A stretch of 27,349 bases of DNA, taken from NCBI GenBank assembly GCA_028713675.1, contig JAQTNV010000045.1:1-27349 (forward strand). The letters run 5' to 3'. Positions 14,455 to 21,647 of the stretch are shown piece by piece. Each line of letters begins with the position of its first letter. Position 1 is the first letter of the stretch. A program made the position numbers and the translations under genes. The stretch is from a bacterium. GTDB lineage: Bacteria > Desulfobacterota > JAPLJL01. A model generated the notes under the pieces. That model made no database searches. It had not been told where the DNA came from and was given only the letters and a program-made list of their open reading frames with translations.

Positions 14455-15533
14455 TATTTCTTACCTCTGCGGGAAACTTTCTTGGGCCCTGTCCGACGAA
14501 GCCTTGGCGTAGTCGGATTTTTCCTCTTGATTTTAGACCCCGGGCCTTTTACTCCCTTTCCCTTGCTTTCAATCGCAGCCGGGACGGGAACCACTTTCTT
14601 CTCCCCTCCGCCCATGGCCACCAGGGATTTCAGCTTCAGCCATTCCTTGTCGACCTGCTTCTGAATCTTGTCTATCTCTTCATCTTTTAAATGGCGGAAC
14701 CGGCCCTGGAGTTTCAGATATGGTTTCACCGGTCGGAGTTTGGGGAAATCAAAGGTCAGTTTGTATTTGCCGTTTTCCACTTCGTAAAGAGGAAAAACCC
14801 CGCTCTCCACCGCCAGCCGTCCCATCTGGATGGTGGTATCCGTGGCGTGTCTCCAGCCGGTCGGGCAGACGGAAAGCACGTGCACATACGCCGGGCCCTT
14901 GACCTCGGCCGCCTTCTTCACCTTGGCCATCAGGTCAAAGGGATAACTGGAGCAGGCCGTCGCGACATAAGGAATGTTATGGGCGGCGGCGATCGCCGCC
15001 ATGTTTTTCTTCTGGCTCCACTGCCCGATGCTGACCTTGCCGGGAGGGGCGGTGGTGGTGGAGGCCCCGTAGGGGGTGGAACTCGAGCGCTGGACGCCCG
15101 TGTTCATGTAAGCTTCGTTATCGAAACAGACATACGTGAAATCGTGCCCCCGTTCCAGCGCCCCGGAGAGTGACTGGAGGCCGATATCGCTGGTCGCGCC
15201 GTCTCCGCCCATGGCCAGGCAGTAGACCCGGCCGGGAGGCACCTTCCCCTTCCGGGTCAGGGCCTTGCGGGCCGCCTCGACCCCCGAGATCACCGCGGAG
15301 GCGTTTTCGAACAAAACGTGGATCCAGGGGATCTTCCAGGAGGTGGTGGGCAGGCAGGAGGAAATGATCTCCATACAACCCGTGGCGTTGGCCGCGATCA
15401 CGTTGGGTCCCATGGCTTTCAGGACGTACCTGACCGCCAGGACCTCCCCGCAGCCGATACAAGCCCGGTGCCCCGGGGCGATGTTCTCTTCCGGGTTAAC
15501 CAGGCGCGGAGCGTAAATGGAAAATTTTTCCAT
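14454..15533 (-). CDS. porB: Pyruvate:ferredoxin oxidoreductase, beta subunit
   Basis: Thiamine-diphosphate-binding beta subunit of four-subunit POR, which with CoA converts pyruvate to acetyl-CoA and CO2 and reduces ferredoxin. It has the 4Fe-4S ligands C25, C28, C53 and C223. The TPP/Mg motif is GGDGATSDIG (109-118) with NEAYMNTGVQRS (139-150), and CPTGWRHATD (223-232) is typical. At 359 aa it is longer than Thermotoga-type PorB (about 324). The excess is a Lys/Arg-rich C-terminal tail from about residue 303. Part of it (NPTTPRLRRTG, about 339-349) is encoded by a palindromic intergenic-type repeat. It lies 8 nt after porA and shares a base with the nuoE start. Pyruvate, rather than another 2-oxoacid, is inferred from close similarity of the subunits to Thermotoga/archaeal POR. 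Confidence 0.93.
   Translation of the reverse strand: MEKFSIYAPRLVNPEENIAPGHRACIGCGEVLAVRYVLKAMGPNVIAANATGCMEIISSCLPTTSWKIPWIHVLFENASAVISGVEAARKALTRKGKVPPGRVYCLAMGGDGATSDIGLQSLSGALERGHDFTYVCFDNEAYMNTGVQRSSSTPYGASTTTAPPGKVSIGQWSQKKNMAAIAAAHNIPYVATACSSYPFDLMAKVKKAAEVKGPAYVHVLSVCPTGWRHATDTTIQMGRLAVESGVFPLYEVENGKYKLTFDFPKLRPVKPYLKLQGRFRHLKDEEIDKIQKQVDKEWLKLKSLVAMGGGEKKVVPVPAAIESKGKGVKGPGSKIKRKNPTTPRLRRTGPKKVSRRGKK
14491..14518. repeat. Palindromic repeat inserted in the porB coding region
   Basis: TCCGACGAAGCCTTGGCGTA followed by GTCGGA is a near-perfect inverted repeat (arms TCCGAC/GTCGGA with CCTTGG-like centre). It has the look of the dispersed palindromes found elsewhere in the gaps of this window, but here it is in frame in the porB tail, encoding PTTPRLRRT. 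Confidence 0.65.
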
Positions 15534-15541
15534 GGAATTAT

Positions 15542-16714
15542 CTACCTGATCCCAATGGTTTCGTACAATTCTTTCTGGCCGCCTTTTTGGGTCAGCTCGG
15601 ACCCTCTTTTCACCATATATTCGAATTCTTCCAGCCGGATATCGCGCCCGCCCAGGCCGCCGACAAAGCTGACGATCTGGGGGCGTTTCTCTTCCGGGTA
15701 AAGGGCGGCTCTGACTTCGGAAACCACCGGGGCGAGTGTGCCGAAAGACATCGCCCGGTCCAGCACGATCAGGGTTTCAGCCCCCCGGACCGCCTGGCGG
15801 AGTTCCTCCTCCGGGAAGGGCCGCCAGAGCCGAAGCCGGACCAGCCCGACCGCCTCGCCTTTTTCCCGAAGCTTGTCGACCAGATCCATCGCGGTCTCGG
15901 CGAAGCTCCCGATGACCAGGAGCAGGGTCTTGGCCCCCTCCGCCTTATAGGTTTCCACGAAGTTGTATTTGCGTCCGAAAATTTTCTCAAACTCGGCAAA
16001 GCCCTGAAGCATGACTTCTTTGGATTTGTGCAGAGCAAAATCCTGGGCCTTCTTGGTCTCGCTGTAGATGAAAGGCGGGCCGTAGGCACCCATGGTTACC
16101 GGGCGCCGCGGGTCCAGGACCGCGTTGGGTTTGAAAGGCGGCAGGTACCGGTCCACTTCTTCCTGATCCGCGATGAAAACCGGCTCGATCACGTGGGTGA
16201 CATGGAAGCCGTCAAAGTTCACGATCACCGGGAAGGAAACCCGCGGGTCTTCACCGACCCGGAAGGCCCAGAGAAGCAGGTCGAAGGTCTGCTGGCCGTT
16301 CTCGGCGAAAACCTGGATCCAGCCGCAGTCCCGGATCGCCATCACGTCGGAATGGTCACCCCAGACCGAGAGGGGCGAGGACAGGGCCCGGTTGGCCAGG
16401 GAAAGGACGATCGGGAGCCGCATCGAGGAAGCCACCGTCATGACCTCGTGCATGAGTTCAAGGCCCTGACCGCTGGTGGCGGTGAAGGTCCGCGCCCCGG
16501 TAGCGGAAGAGCCGACGCAGGCGCTCATCGCCGAATGCTCGGACTCGACCGGGATGAATTCGGCGTCCAATTCCCCGTTGGCCACCATCTCGGCGATCCG
16601 TTCGGGGACGTGGGTATTGGGGGTAATCGGGTAGGCGGCGACCACCTCGACATGGGCGAGCTTGACCGCTTCGGCCGCCGCGTGGGAAACCTCCAGTCCG
16701 GTCCGGTGGCTCAT
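15542..16714 (-). CDS. porA: Pyruvate:ferredoxin oxidoreductase, alpha subunit
   Basis: Alpha subunit of heterotetrameric POR (390 aa, normal length). It contributes the pyrimidine-binding half of the TPP site and the substrate pocket. Characteristic motifs: AAYPITPNT (26-34), IPVESEHSAM (54-63), ATSGQGLELMHE (79-90), the NRALSSPLSVWGDHSD stretch near 127-142, GWIQVFAENGQ, and in the C-terminal domain LDRAMSFGTLAPV and VGGLGGRDI. The pattern is close to Thermotoga and archaeal PorA, favouring pyruvate as substrate. The ATG at 16714 overlaps the porD stop by 4 nt (ATGA). porB follows after 8 nt. Confidence 0.95.
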   Translation of the reverse strand: MSHRTGLEVSHAAAEAVKLAHVEVVAAYPITPNTHVPERIAEMVANGELDAEFIPVESEHSAMSACVGSSATGARTFTATSGQGLELMHEVMTVASSMRLPIVLSLANRALSSPLSVWGDHSDVMAIRDCGWIQVFAENGQQTFDLLLWAFRVGEDPRVSFPVIVNFDGFHVTHVIEPVFIADQEEVDRYLPPFKPNAVLDPRRPVTMGAYGPPFIYSETKKAQDFALHKSKEVMLQGFAEFEKIFGRKYNFVETYKAEGAKTLLLVIGSFAETAMDLVDKLREKGEAVGLVRLRLWRPFPEEELRQAVRGAETLIVLDRAMSFGTLAPVVSEVRAALYPEEKRPQIVSFVGGLGGRDIRLEEFEYMVKRGSELTQKGGQKELYETIGIR

Positions 16715-17004
16715 ACCTCTTCCTCCTGGACCATCTTAATCGCGCCGGTCCAGCATTCCCGGGCGCAGATTCCGCAGCCCTTGCAGTAAAAAAGATCGGA
16801 CTCGAAGTATCCTTCCGCGGTCTGGCGAACGCAGGGTTCCGGGCAGTAGATGTAACAAACCCCGCACTTGATGCACTTGGTATTGTCCCAGACCGGCTTC
16901 TGCGATCTCCAGCCCCCGGTCTGGTATTCGGCCGCGTTCCCCGGTTTGTCCACCACGAAACCGCCGATGAAATTTTTCCAGGTTAAGGGTCCGTCCGCCA
17001 TCAT
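16711..17004 (-). CDS. porD: Pyruvate:ferredoxin oxidoreductase, delta subunit (2x[4Fe-4S] ferredoxin)
   Basis: Small ferredoxin-type subunit that takes electrons from the TPP site of POR and passes them on. The 97-aa product has two CxxCxxCxxxC sets: C44, C47, C50, C54 (CIKCGVCYIYCPEPC) and C74, C77, C80, C84 (CKGCGICARECWTGAI). The preceding W-x-N/G-x-F-V-V-D-K-P and GGWRSQKPVWD segments are typical of PorD. Two adjacent ATGs (17004 and 17001) directly follow the porG stop (TAAATGATG); either may be used. Confidence 0.95.
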   Translation of the reverse strand: MMADGPLTWKNFIGGFVVDKPGNAAEYQTGGWRSQKPVWDNTKCIKCGVCYIYCPEPCVRQTAEGYFESDLFYCKGCGICARECWTGAIKMVQEEEV

Positions 17005-17559
17005 TTACTCCATCAGGGTATGTTCGTAAGCGGCTTTCATCGCCTTGACATTCTTCTCGGTCAGATGCCCGAAGCGGTGCTCCAGGGGCTTGAGCAAAGA
17101 GTCGACTTTCACCACCTGGGTGGCCTTCACCAGGGCTCCGAGCATGGTGGTATTGGTGATCGGAACCCCCAGGATTTCCTTGGCGATCTTGGTCGCGTCC
17201 ACCGTGGCCACCTTCTGGTCGGGATGCAATTTCAGCTTGGCCCGGATCTCCGCGGGGGTTTTCCGGCTGTTGATCACGGCGATGCCTCCGGGCTTGAGGC
17301 CGGAACACACGTCCACCACATCCAGGAGGCTCGGGTCCAGCACCACGATCACGTTGGGCTCGAGGATCTCCCCCCGGACCCGGATCGCGCGCTCCGTCTC
17401 GATCCGATTGAAGGCCTGGACCGGCGCCCCCCGGCGCTCCGGTCCGAAACTGGGGAAAGCCTGGGCGTACTTGCCCTCGTCAATCGCCGCCAGGGCGACC
17501 ATCTCGGCGGAGGTTACCCCCCCTTGTCCGCCCCGACCATGAAATCTGATTTCCAGCAC
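17005..17559 (-). CDS. porG: Pyruvate:ferredoxin oxidoreductase, gamma subunit
   Basis: Gamma subunit of POR, the CoA-associated domain (184 aa, normal length). It opens with MLEIRFHGRGGQGGVTSAEM, where the RGGQGG loop is diagnostic, followed by FPSFGPERRGAPVQAFNRI and VPITNTTMLGAL. It is the promoter-proximal gene of seven: porG, porD, porA, porB, nuoE, nuoF and the nuoG-like gene, all minus strand with gaps of 9 nt or less. The leader upstream contains a promoter-like sequence and a 10-bp palindrome. Confidence 0.95.
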   Translation of the reverse strand: MLEIRFHGRGGQGGVTSAEMVALAAIDEGKYAQAFPSFGPERRGAPVQAFNRIETERAIRVRGEILEPNVIVVLDPSLLDVVDVCSGLKPGGIAVINSRKTPAEIRAKLKLHPDQKVATVDATKIAKEILGVPITNTTMLGALVKATQVVKVDSLLKPLEHRFGHLTEKNVKAMKAAYEHTLME

Positions 17560-17580
17560 GAAATTATCTCTCCAGTTTTT

Positions 17581-17590
17581 TTGTATACAA
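17581..17590. promoter_or_regulatory. Palindrome TTGTATACAA in the porG leader, possible operator
   Basis: TTGTATACAA is a perfect 10-bp palindrome. With one mismatch on each side it extends into T-run/A-run flanks. It lies between the proposed -10 box and the porG start, 22 nt upstream of the start codon, a position where a bound repressor would block transcription. The regulator is unknown. Confidence 0.4.
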
Positions 17591-17606
17591 TAAAAACGTA
17601 ATAGGG

Positions 17607-17634
17607 TTTATCAAACCTGAATGAGTCCTGTCAA
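17607..17634 (-). promoter_or_regulatory. Likely sigma-70-type promoter of the por-nuo operon
   Basis: On the minus strand a perfect -35 TTGACA (17634-17629) is followed after 16 bp by GATAAA (17612-17607). Transcription would begin near 17600, giving a leader of about 40 nt before the porG ATG at 17559. Confidence 0.55.
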
Positions 17635-17757
17635 GTGGGCAATCACAATTTTCCGGAATTCTTCCAAAAATGGCCGATGATTTTAATCCGTCAAAATTAT
17701 CCTGCCTATTCAAGCGGGACAATATGTTAACGACTTATTTTAAAACATCATTTTATG

Positions 17758-17799
17758 ACCCCCTCTCCCTCGAGGGAAGAGGGAAAGGGTGAGGGTGAA
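17758..17799. repeat. C-rich palindromic repeat, second copy
   Basis: CCCTCTCCCTCGAGGGAAGA followed by GGG is an imperfect inverted repeat, then AAAGGGTGAGGGTGAAA. Same family as 10996-11033. It sits in the divergent gap (17560-17918) between porG and uppS, which otherwise holds only AT-rich DNA and promoters. Confidence 0.6.
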
Positions 17800-17862
17800 A
17801 AAATTATTTACTAATTTATGATTATTGAGAATAAAATATCCTTCATGTTAGGGTTAACCGCA

Positions 17863-17892
17863 TTGTTGAAGTCGGGTAAATTGAATTATGAT
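17863..17892 (+). promoter_or_regulatory. Possible promoter for the uppS operon
   Basis: TTGTTG (17863-17868), an 18-bp spacer and TATGAT (17887-17892) lie just upstream of the AAGGGGAG ribosome binding site (17900-17907). The resulting leader would be only about 20 nt, so this is tentative. Confidence 0.35.
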
Positions 17893-17918
17893 GAAATCCA
17901 AGGGGAGATGGATCTTTC

Positions 17919-18698
17919 ATGAGCAAACCTGAAACCGCGAAGAAACCGATGCCCCGGCACATCGCCTTTATTATGGATGGAAACGGGCGCTGGGCGGAAC
18001 GGCGGGGCCTCTCCCGCCTGGTGGGACACGACCAGGGCTATCGGGCCCTCTGGAAAATCGCCAATACCTGCCTGGACCTGGGGATACCCCATTTTACCTT
18101 CTACGCCTTTTCCAAGGAAAACTGGAGGCGGCCCAAGGATGAGGTTGACGGCCTCATGGCCCTTTTTGAGAAATACCTCGATGAAAACCTGAACCCCAAG
18201 AAACTGGCCGACGCGCGGAGACGGGGACTAAGCTTCCGGGTAATCGGAAACTTCCTCGACCTCCCTTCCCACCTCCGGGCCAAGGTCAGAAAACTCCTGG
18301 CCGCAACCCGGGAAAACCGGGGGCATATCCTGAATGTGGCCTTCAGTTACGGGGGTCGGGCGGAGATCGTGGCGGCCGCCCGGAAAATCGCCCGGGATGC
18401 CGGGAGGGGAAAACTCCAACCCGGGGACCTGACCGAGGAAACTTTCTCCCGTTATCTTTATACCGGCGGACAGCCCGATCCCGACCTCCTGATCCGAACG
18501 GGGGGCGAATTCCGGGTCTCCAATTTTCTCCTTTATCAGATCGCCTACGCGGAGATTTACGTGACCGACACCCTGTGGCCGGACTTCAAACCGAAGGAGC
18601 TGAAACAGGCCCTCCGGGAATACCAGCACCGGGAACGCCGCTTCGGAATGACCTCCGCCCAGGTAAAATCCACCCTTCGTCCTCCCCGGAAAGATTGA
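17919..18698 (+). CDS. uppS: Isoprenyl transferase (undecaprenyl diphosphate synthase)
   Basis: Cytoplasmic cis-prenyltransferase that elongates farnesyl diphosphate with isopentenyl diphosphate to make the C55 lipid carrier for peptidoglycan and LPS synthesis. The 259-aa product shows the family motifs HIAFIMDGNGRWA (Asp-Gly-Asn-Gly-Arg at about 20-24), YAFSKENWRRP, FSYGGRAEI and RTGGEFRVSNFLLYQIAYAE, then TLWPDF. The ATG at 17919 is preceded by AAGGGGAG. The dxr start overlaps its stop (TTGA), so the two isoprenoid enzymes are translationally coupled. The usual intervening cdsA (phosphatidate cytidylyltransferase) is absent here. Confidence 0.96.
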   Translation: MSKPETAKKPMPRHIAFIMDGNGRWAERRGLSRLVGHDQGYRALWKIANTCLDLGIPHFTFYAFSKENWRRPKDEVDGLMALFEKYLDENLNPKKLADARRRGLSFRVIGNFLDLPSHLRAKVRKLLAATRENRGHILNVAFSYGGRAEIVAAARKIARDAGRGKLQPGDLTEETFSRYLYTGGQPDPDLLIRTGGEFRVSNFLLYQIAYAEIYVTDTLWPDFKPKELKQALREYQHRERRFGMTSAQVKSTLRPPRKD

Positions 18699-19864
18699 AA
18701 CCCAGGATCAAAAAAATATCCGTTCTCGGTTCCACCGGCTCGATCGGGGTCAATACCCTGAAAATCGCGGAACAGTTCCCCGACCGGCTGAAAGTGGTGG
18801 GCCTGGCCGCCGGCCGAAACCTCGCCCTGCTCGCCCGCCAGGCGAAAAAATTCCGCCCGGCCCGGATCGCGGTGGGCGATCCCGCGCTGATCCCCGCCCT
18901 CCGCTCGAAGCTTAAAGGCAAAAGGGTGGAAATCCTCGCCGGGATGGAGGGCCTCGTCTCCCTGGCCCGGGATCCGGAGGCGGATGAAATCGTGCTTTCC
19001 GTCTCGGGCTCGATCGGTCTGCGCCCGGCCCTGGCCGCGCTCCGGGCTGGGAAGCAATTGGCCCTGGCCAACAAGGAAGCCCTGGTCATGGGGGGAGAGC
19101 TTCTGATGAAGGCGTCCCGGGGCCTCGGGGATTCCCTGATCCCGATCGACAGCGAGCACAGCGCCCTCTTCCAGCTCCTGGAAGGAAAAAAACCCGCGGA
19201 GATCCGCCGTCTTTTTCTGACCGCATCCGGGGGACCTTTTTTGCACCGGAGCCCCCGCTCCCTCTCCCGGGTCACCCCGGAAGAAGCCCTTTTCCACCCG
19301 GTCTGGAAAATGGGCCGGAAGGTTTCGATCGACTCCGCCACCCTGATGAACAAGGGGCTGGAAGTCATTGAGGCTCATTATCTTTTCCGGACCGAGCCGG
19401 AAAGGCTCAAGGTCCTGATTCATCCCCAGGGACGGGTGCATGCCCTGCTCGAGCTCAAGGACGGCGCGGTCCTCGGCCACCTCGGAATCCCGGACATGCG
19501 GATCCCGATCGCCTACGCCCTTTCCTATCCCGAACGCCTGCCCCTCCGGCTGCCCGCCCTTTCCCTGCCTGAGTTGAAAGGCCTTACTTTCCTGGAAGCC
19601 GAGCCCCGGCGTTTTCCCGCTCTCCGCCTGGCCTACTCGGCCCTGGCCGCCGGGGGAACCATGCCCGCCGTCCTCTCCATCGCCAACGAAAACGCCGTCG
19701 AGGCTTTTCTGGCCCGGCGGATTCTCTTTCCCCGGATCGTCGAACTGGTCGCACGGGTGCTGGACGCCCGGAAGGAAAACCCGGCCGCCGGAATCGAAGC
19801 CATCGCCGCCGCGGAGACCTGGGCCCGGAGAGAAACCGAAGCCATCATCCACCGCTGGAGATAA
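18695..19864 (+). CDS. dxr: 1-deoxy-D-xylulose 5-phosphate reductoisomerase
   Basis: Second enzyme of the non-mevalonate (MEP) isoprenoid pathway; it converts DXP to 2-C-methyl-erythritol 4-phosphate with NADPH and a divalent metal. The 389-aa protein (E. coli: 398) has the NADPH loop VLGSTGSIG (10-18), LANKEALVMGG (124-134), metal ligands D152 and E154 in IDSEHSALFQ, TASGGPF (176-182), and SIDSATLMNKGLEVIEAHYLF (211-231). The start is taken as TTG at 18695, because translation from it gives MKPRIKKISVLGSTGSIG, as in homologues, and it overlaps the uppS stop codon. The longer frame upstream lies within uppS. Confidence 0.95.
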   Translation: MKPRIKKISVLGSTGSIGVNTLKIAEQFPDRLKVVGLAAGRNLALLARQAKKFRPARIAVGDPALIPALRSKLKGKRVEILAGMEGLVSLARDPEADEIVLSVSGSIGLRPALAALRAGKQLALANKEALVMGGELLMKASRGLGDSLIPIDSEHSALFQLLEGKKPAEIRRLFLTASGGPFLHRSPRSLSRVTPEEALFHPVWKMGRKVSIDSATLMNKGLEVIEAHYLFRTEPERLKVLIHPQGRVHALLELKDGAVLGHLGIPDMRIPIAYALSYPERLPLRLPALSLPELKGLTFLEAEPRRFPALRLAYSALAAGGTMPAVLSIANENAVEAFLARRILFPRIVELVARVLDARKENPAAGIEAIAAAETWARRETEAIIHRWR

Positions 19865-19875
19865 AGTTGCCTTTC

Positions 19876-19915
19876 CTTGAGCCCTGGAAACCTCGAGCCC
19901 TTGAATCCCTGAACC
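19876..19915 (+). repeat. Octamer-period tandem array downstream of dxr
   Basis: Five 8-mers in register: CTTGAGCC, CTGGAAAC, CTCGAGCC, CTTGAATC, CCTGAACC, consensus CTTGARCC. It begins 12 nt after the dxr stop. It is like the heptad arrays in style, but with an 8-bp period and weaker conservation. Confidence 0.5.
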
Positions 19916-19989
19916 CTTTCAGATTGGATTGGTCTAGAACTTAAGACTCGTTACGGACTTCTAACCGGAAAAGAAAAGAGAGAAATCAT

Positions 19990-21636
19990 ATGTGGCTGAC
20001 CATAATCGCGGCGGTGATCCTCCTGGGAGTCCTGATCTTCATCCACGAACTCGGCCACTTCGTGGCCTGCCGCCTGACCGGGGTAAAGGTGGAGCGCTTC
20101 TCCATCGGTTTCGGACCCCAGCTGTTTTCCTTCCAGGGCCGCGAAACCCTGTACCGGGTCGCGCTGTTGCCGCTCGGGGGCTACGTCAAGCCCCTGGGGG
20201 AGGAACCTGGAGAAACCATCTCCCCGGAGGACTATAAAGTTTCCCTCCCCGCCAAGTCGGCCCCGGCCCGCCTGCTGATTTTCGCCGCCGGAACCCTGTT
20301 CAACCTGCTCCTGCCGATCCCGATCTTTTTCGCCATCGCCCTCTGGGGCCAGCCCACGGTGGCCCCGGAGATCGGCTCGATCCGGCCCGGGTCGCCGGCC
20401 GCGGTCGCCGGCCTCCAAACCGGTGATCGGGTTCTCGCCATCGATCAGAAGGAAATCCGGAGCTTCGAGGAGCTGGCCAAAATTATCGCCCAGCGACCGG
20501 CGGAGCCTCTCTCGATCAAGCTGGAGCGGGAAGGGAAAACCCTCGCGGTCAGCCTGACCCCCCTGCGCAAGGACGGCCGCAATCTGCTCGGGGAATCGGT
20601 GGAGGAAGGCGACGCCGGAATCCTGCCCGGAGAAATTTCCAGCCGGGTGGGCATTGCGCCCGGGTCCCCGGCCGAAAAAGCCGGCCTGAAAACCGGGGAC
20701 ACCATCACCCGGGTGGGAACCGTCCCGGTGGGCACCTTCCGGGAATTGAGAAAGGAAATGATCTCTCCGGGCCGATCCGGGGCAACCCTCATCCTGGCGG
20801 TCCAAAGGGACAAAAGCGAAGCGGAGCTTTCACTGAAACTGCCCCTTCCCCCCGCCCCGCTTTCCGAAAAAGACTGGGACGGGCTGGGGATCCTGACCCC
20901 GGAATTATTTATTTCCGACGTTCTTCCCGATTCCCCCGCCGGCCGGGCCGGGTTTATGCCCGGCGACCGGATCCTCACGATCGACGGGAAAAAGCTTTCC
21001 GGCTGGGAGGAACTGGTGGAACTGGTCCAGGCGGGCGGAGCCTCGCCCCGGCAGGTCCAAGTGGACCGGGGGGGAAGCCTGCTCAACCTGGCCGTGACCC
21101 CGGAGGCCGAGATCGCGGCCAAGTCTCCCCGGGAAAAATCCACCTTCCGGATCGGGATCCGGAGTTATCTGGAGTATACCTCCGGCCGGATCATCAAACT
21201 CCGGGAAAAGAACCCGGGAAAAGCCCTGGTCCAGTCGGTCGAAAAAACCTGGGAGTTTTCCTACCTCACCGTGCGCGGGATCCTCTCCCTCATCGAGGGC
21301 CGGATTTCCTGGAAAAACGTGGGCAGCCCCATCCTGATCGTCAAGCTGGCCGGGGATTCCGCCCGCTCGGGCTGGTACCCGTACCTGTTCCTGCTCGTGA
21401 TCATCAGTATCAACCTGGGAATCCTGAACCTGCTTCCCATCCCCATCTTCGACGGCGGGCAGATTCTCCTGCTCCTGATCGAGGCCGTCATCCGGCACCC
21501 GCTGTCGCTGAAAACCCGGGAGGTAACCTCGCAGATCGGGTTCGCCCTGGTGCTTCTGATCATGGCCCTGGCTGTGTATAATGATCTCATCCGCTTTCAG
21601 GATGACATTATCAACTTTATAAAACGCTGGTTTTAG
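19990..21636 (+). CDS. rseP: RIP metalloprotease RseP-type site-2 protease with three PDZ-like domains
   Basis: Inner-membrane zinc metalloprotease that cleaves transmembrane substrates, e.g. anti-sigma factors or signal-peptide remnants. The zinc motif HELGH (H19, E20, H23) lies in the first membrane helix. The second conserved motif, NLLPIPIFDGGQ (480-491, with D488), lies in a C-terminal helix. Helices also occur near 95-119 and 464-485, plus a last one at about 514-530. The protein is 548 aa, against about 450 in E. coli. The extra length is explained by three PDZ-like domains at about 122-190, 212-283 and 298-370. Each starts with a G-S-I/G-I/D-V plus P-x-SPA-x-x-AGL/F-x-x-GD pattern (SIRPGSPAAVAGLQTGD, GIAPGSPAEKAGLKTGD, VLPDSPAGRAGFMPGD). 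Gene order dxr-rseP is common. Confidence 0.95.
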   Translation: MWLTIIAAVILLGVLIFIHELGHFVACRLTGVKVERFSIGFGPQLFSFQGRETLYRVALLPLGGYVKPLGEEPGETISPEDYKVSLPAKSAPARLLIFAAGTLFNLLLPIPIFFAIALWGQPTVAPEIGSIRPGSPAAVAGLQTGDRVLAIDQKEIRSFEELAKIIAQRPAEPLSIKLEREGKTLAVSLTPLRKDGRNLLGESVEEGDAGILPGEISSRVGIAPGSPAEKAGLKTGDTITRVGTVPVGTFRELRKEMISPGRSGATLILAVQRDKSEAELSLKLPLPPAPLSEKDWDGLGILTPELFISDVLPDSPAGRAGFMPGDRILTIDGKKLSGWEELVELVQAGGASPRQVQVDRGGSLLNLAVTPEAEIAAKSPREKSTFRIGIRSYLEYTSGRIIKLREKNPGKALVQSVEKTWEFSYLTVRGILSLIEGRISWKNVGSPILIVKLAGDSARSGWYPYLFLLVIISINLGILNLLPIPIFDGGQILLLLIEAVIRHPLSLKTREVTSQIGFALVLLIMALAVYNDLIRFQDDIINFIKRWF

Positions 21637-21647
21637 ACACTCACCGG

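Noticed and set aside
17672-17725. 17-codon frame in the porG-uppS gap
   Set aside because: Too short, no ribosome binding site and no resemblance to a leader peptide.
18557-19852. 431-codon minus-strand frame opposite dxr
   Set aside because: dxr on the plus strand has all catalytic motifs; the antisense product is Gly/Arg/Asp-rich without homology signs.
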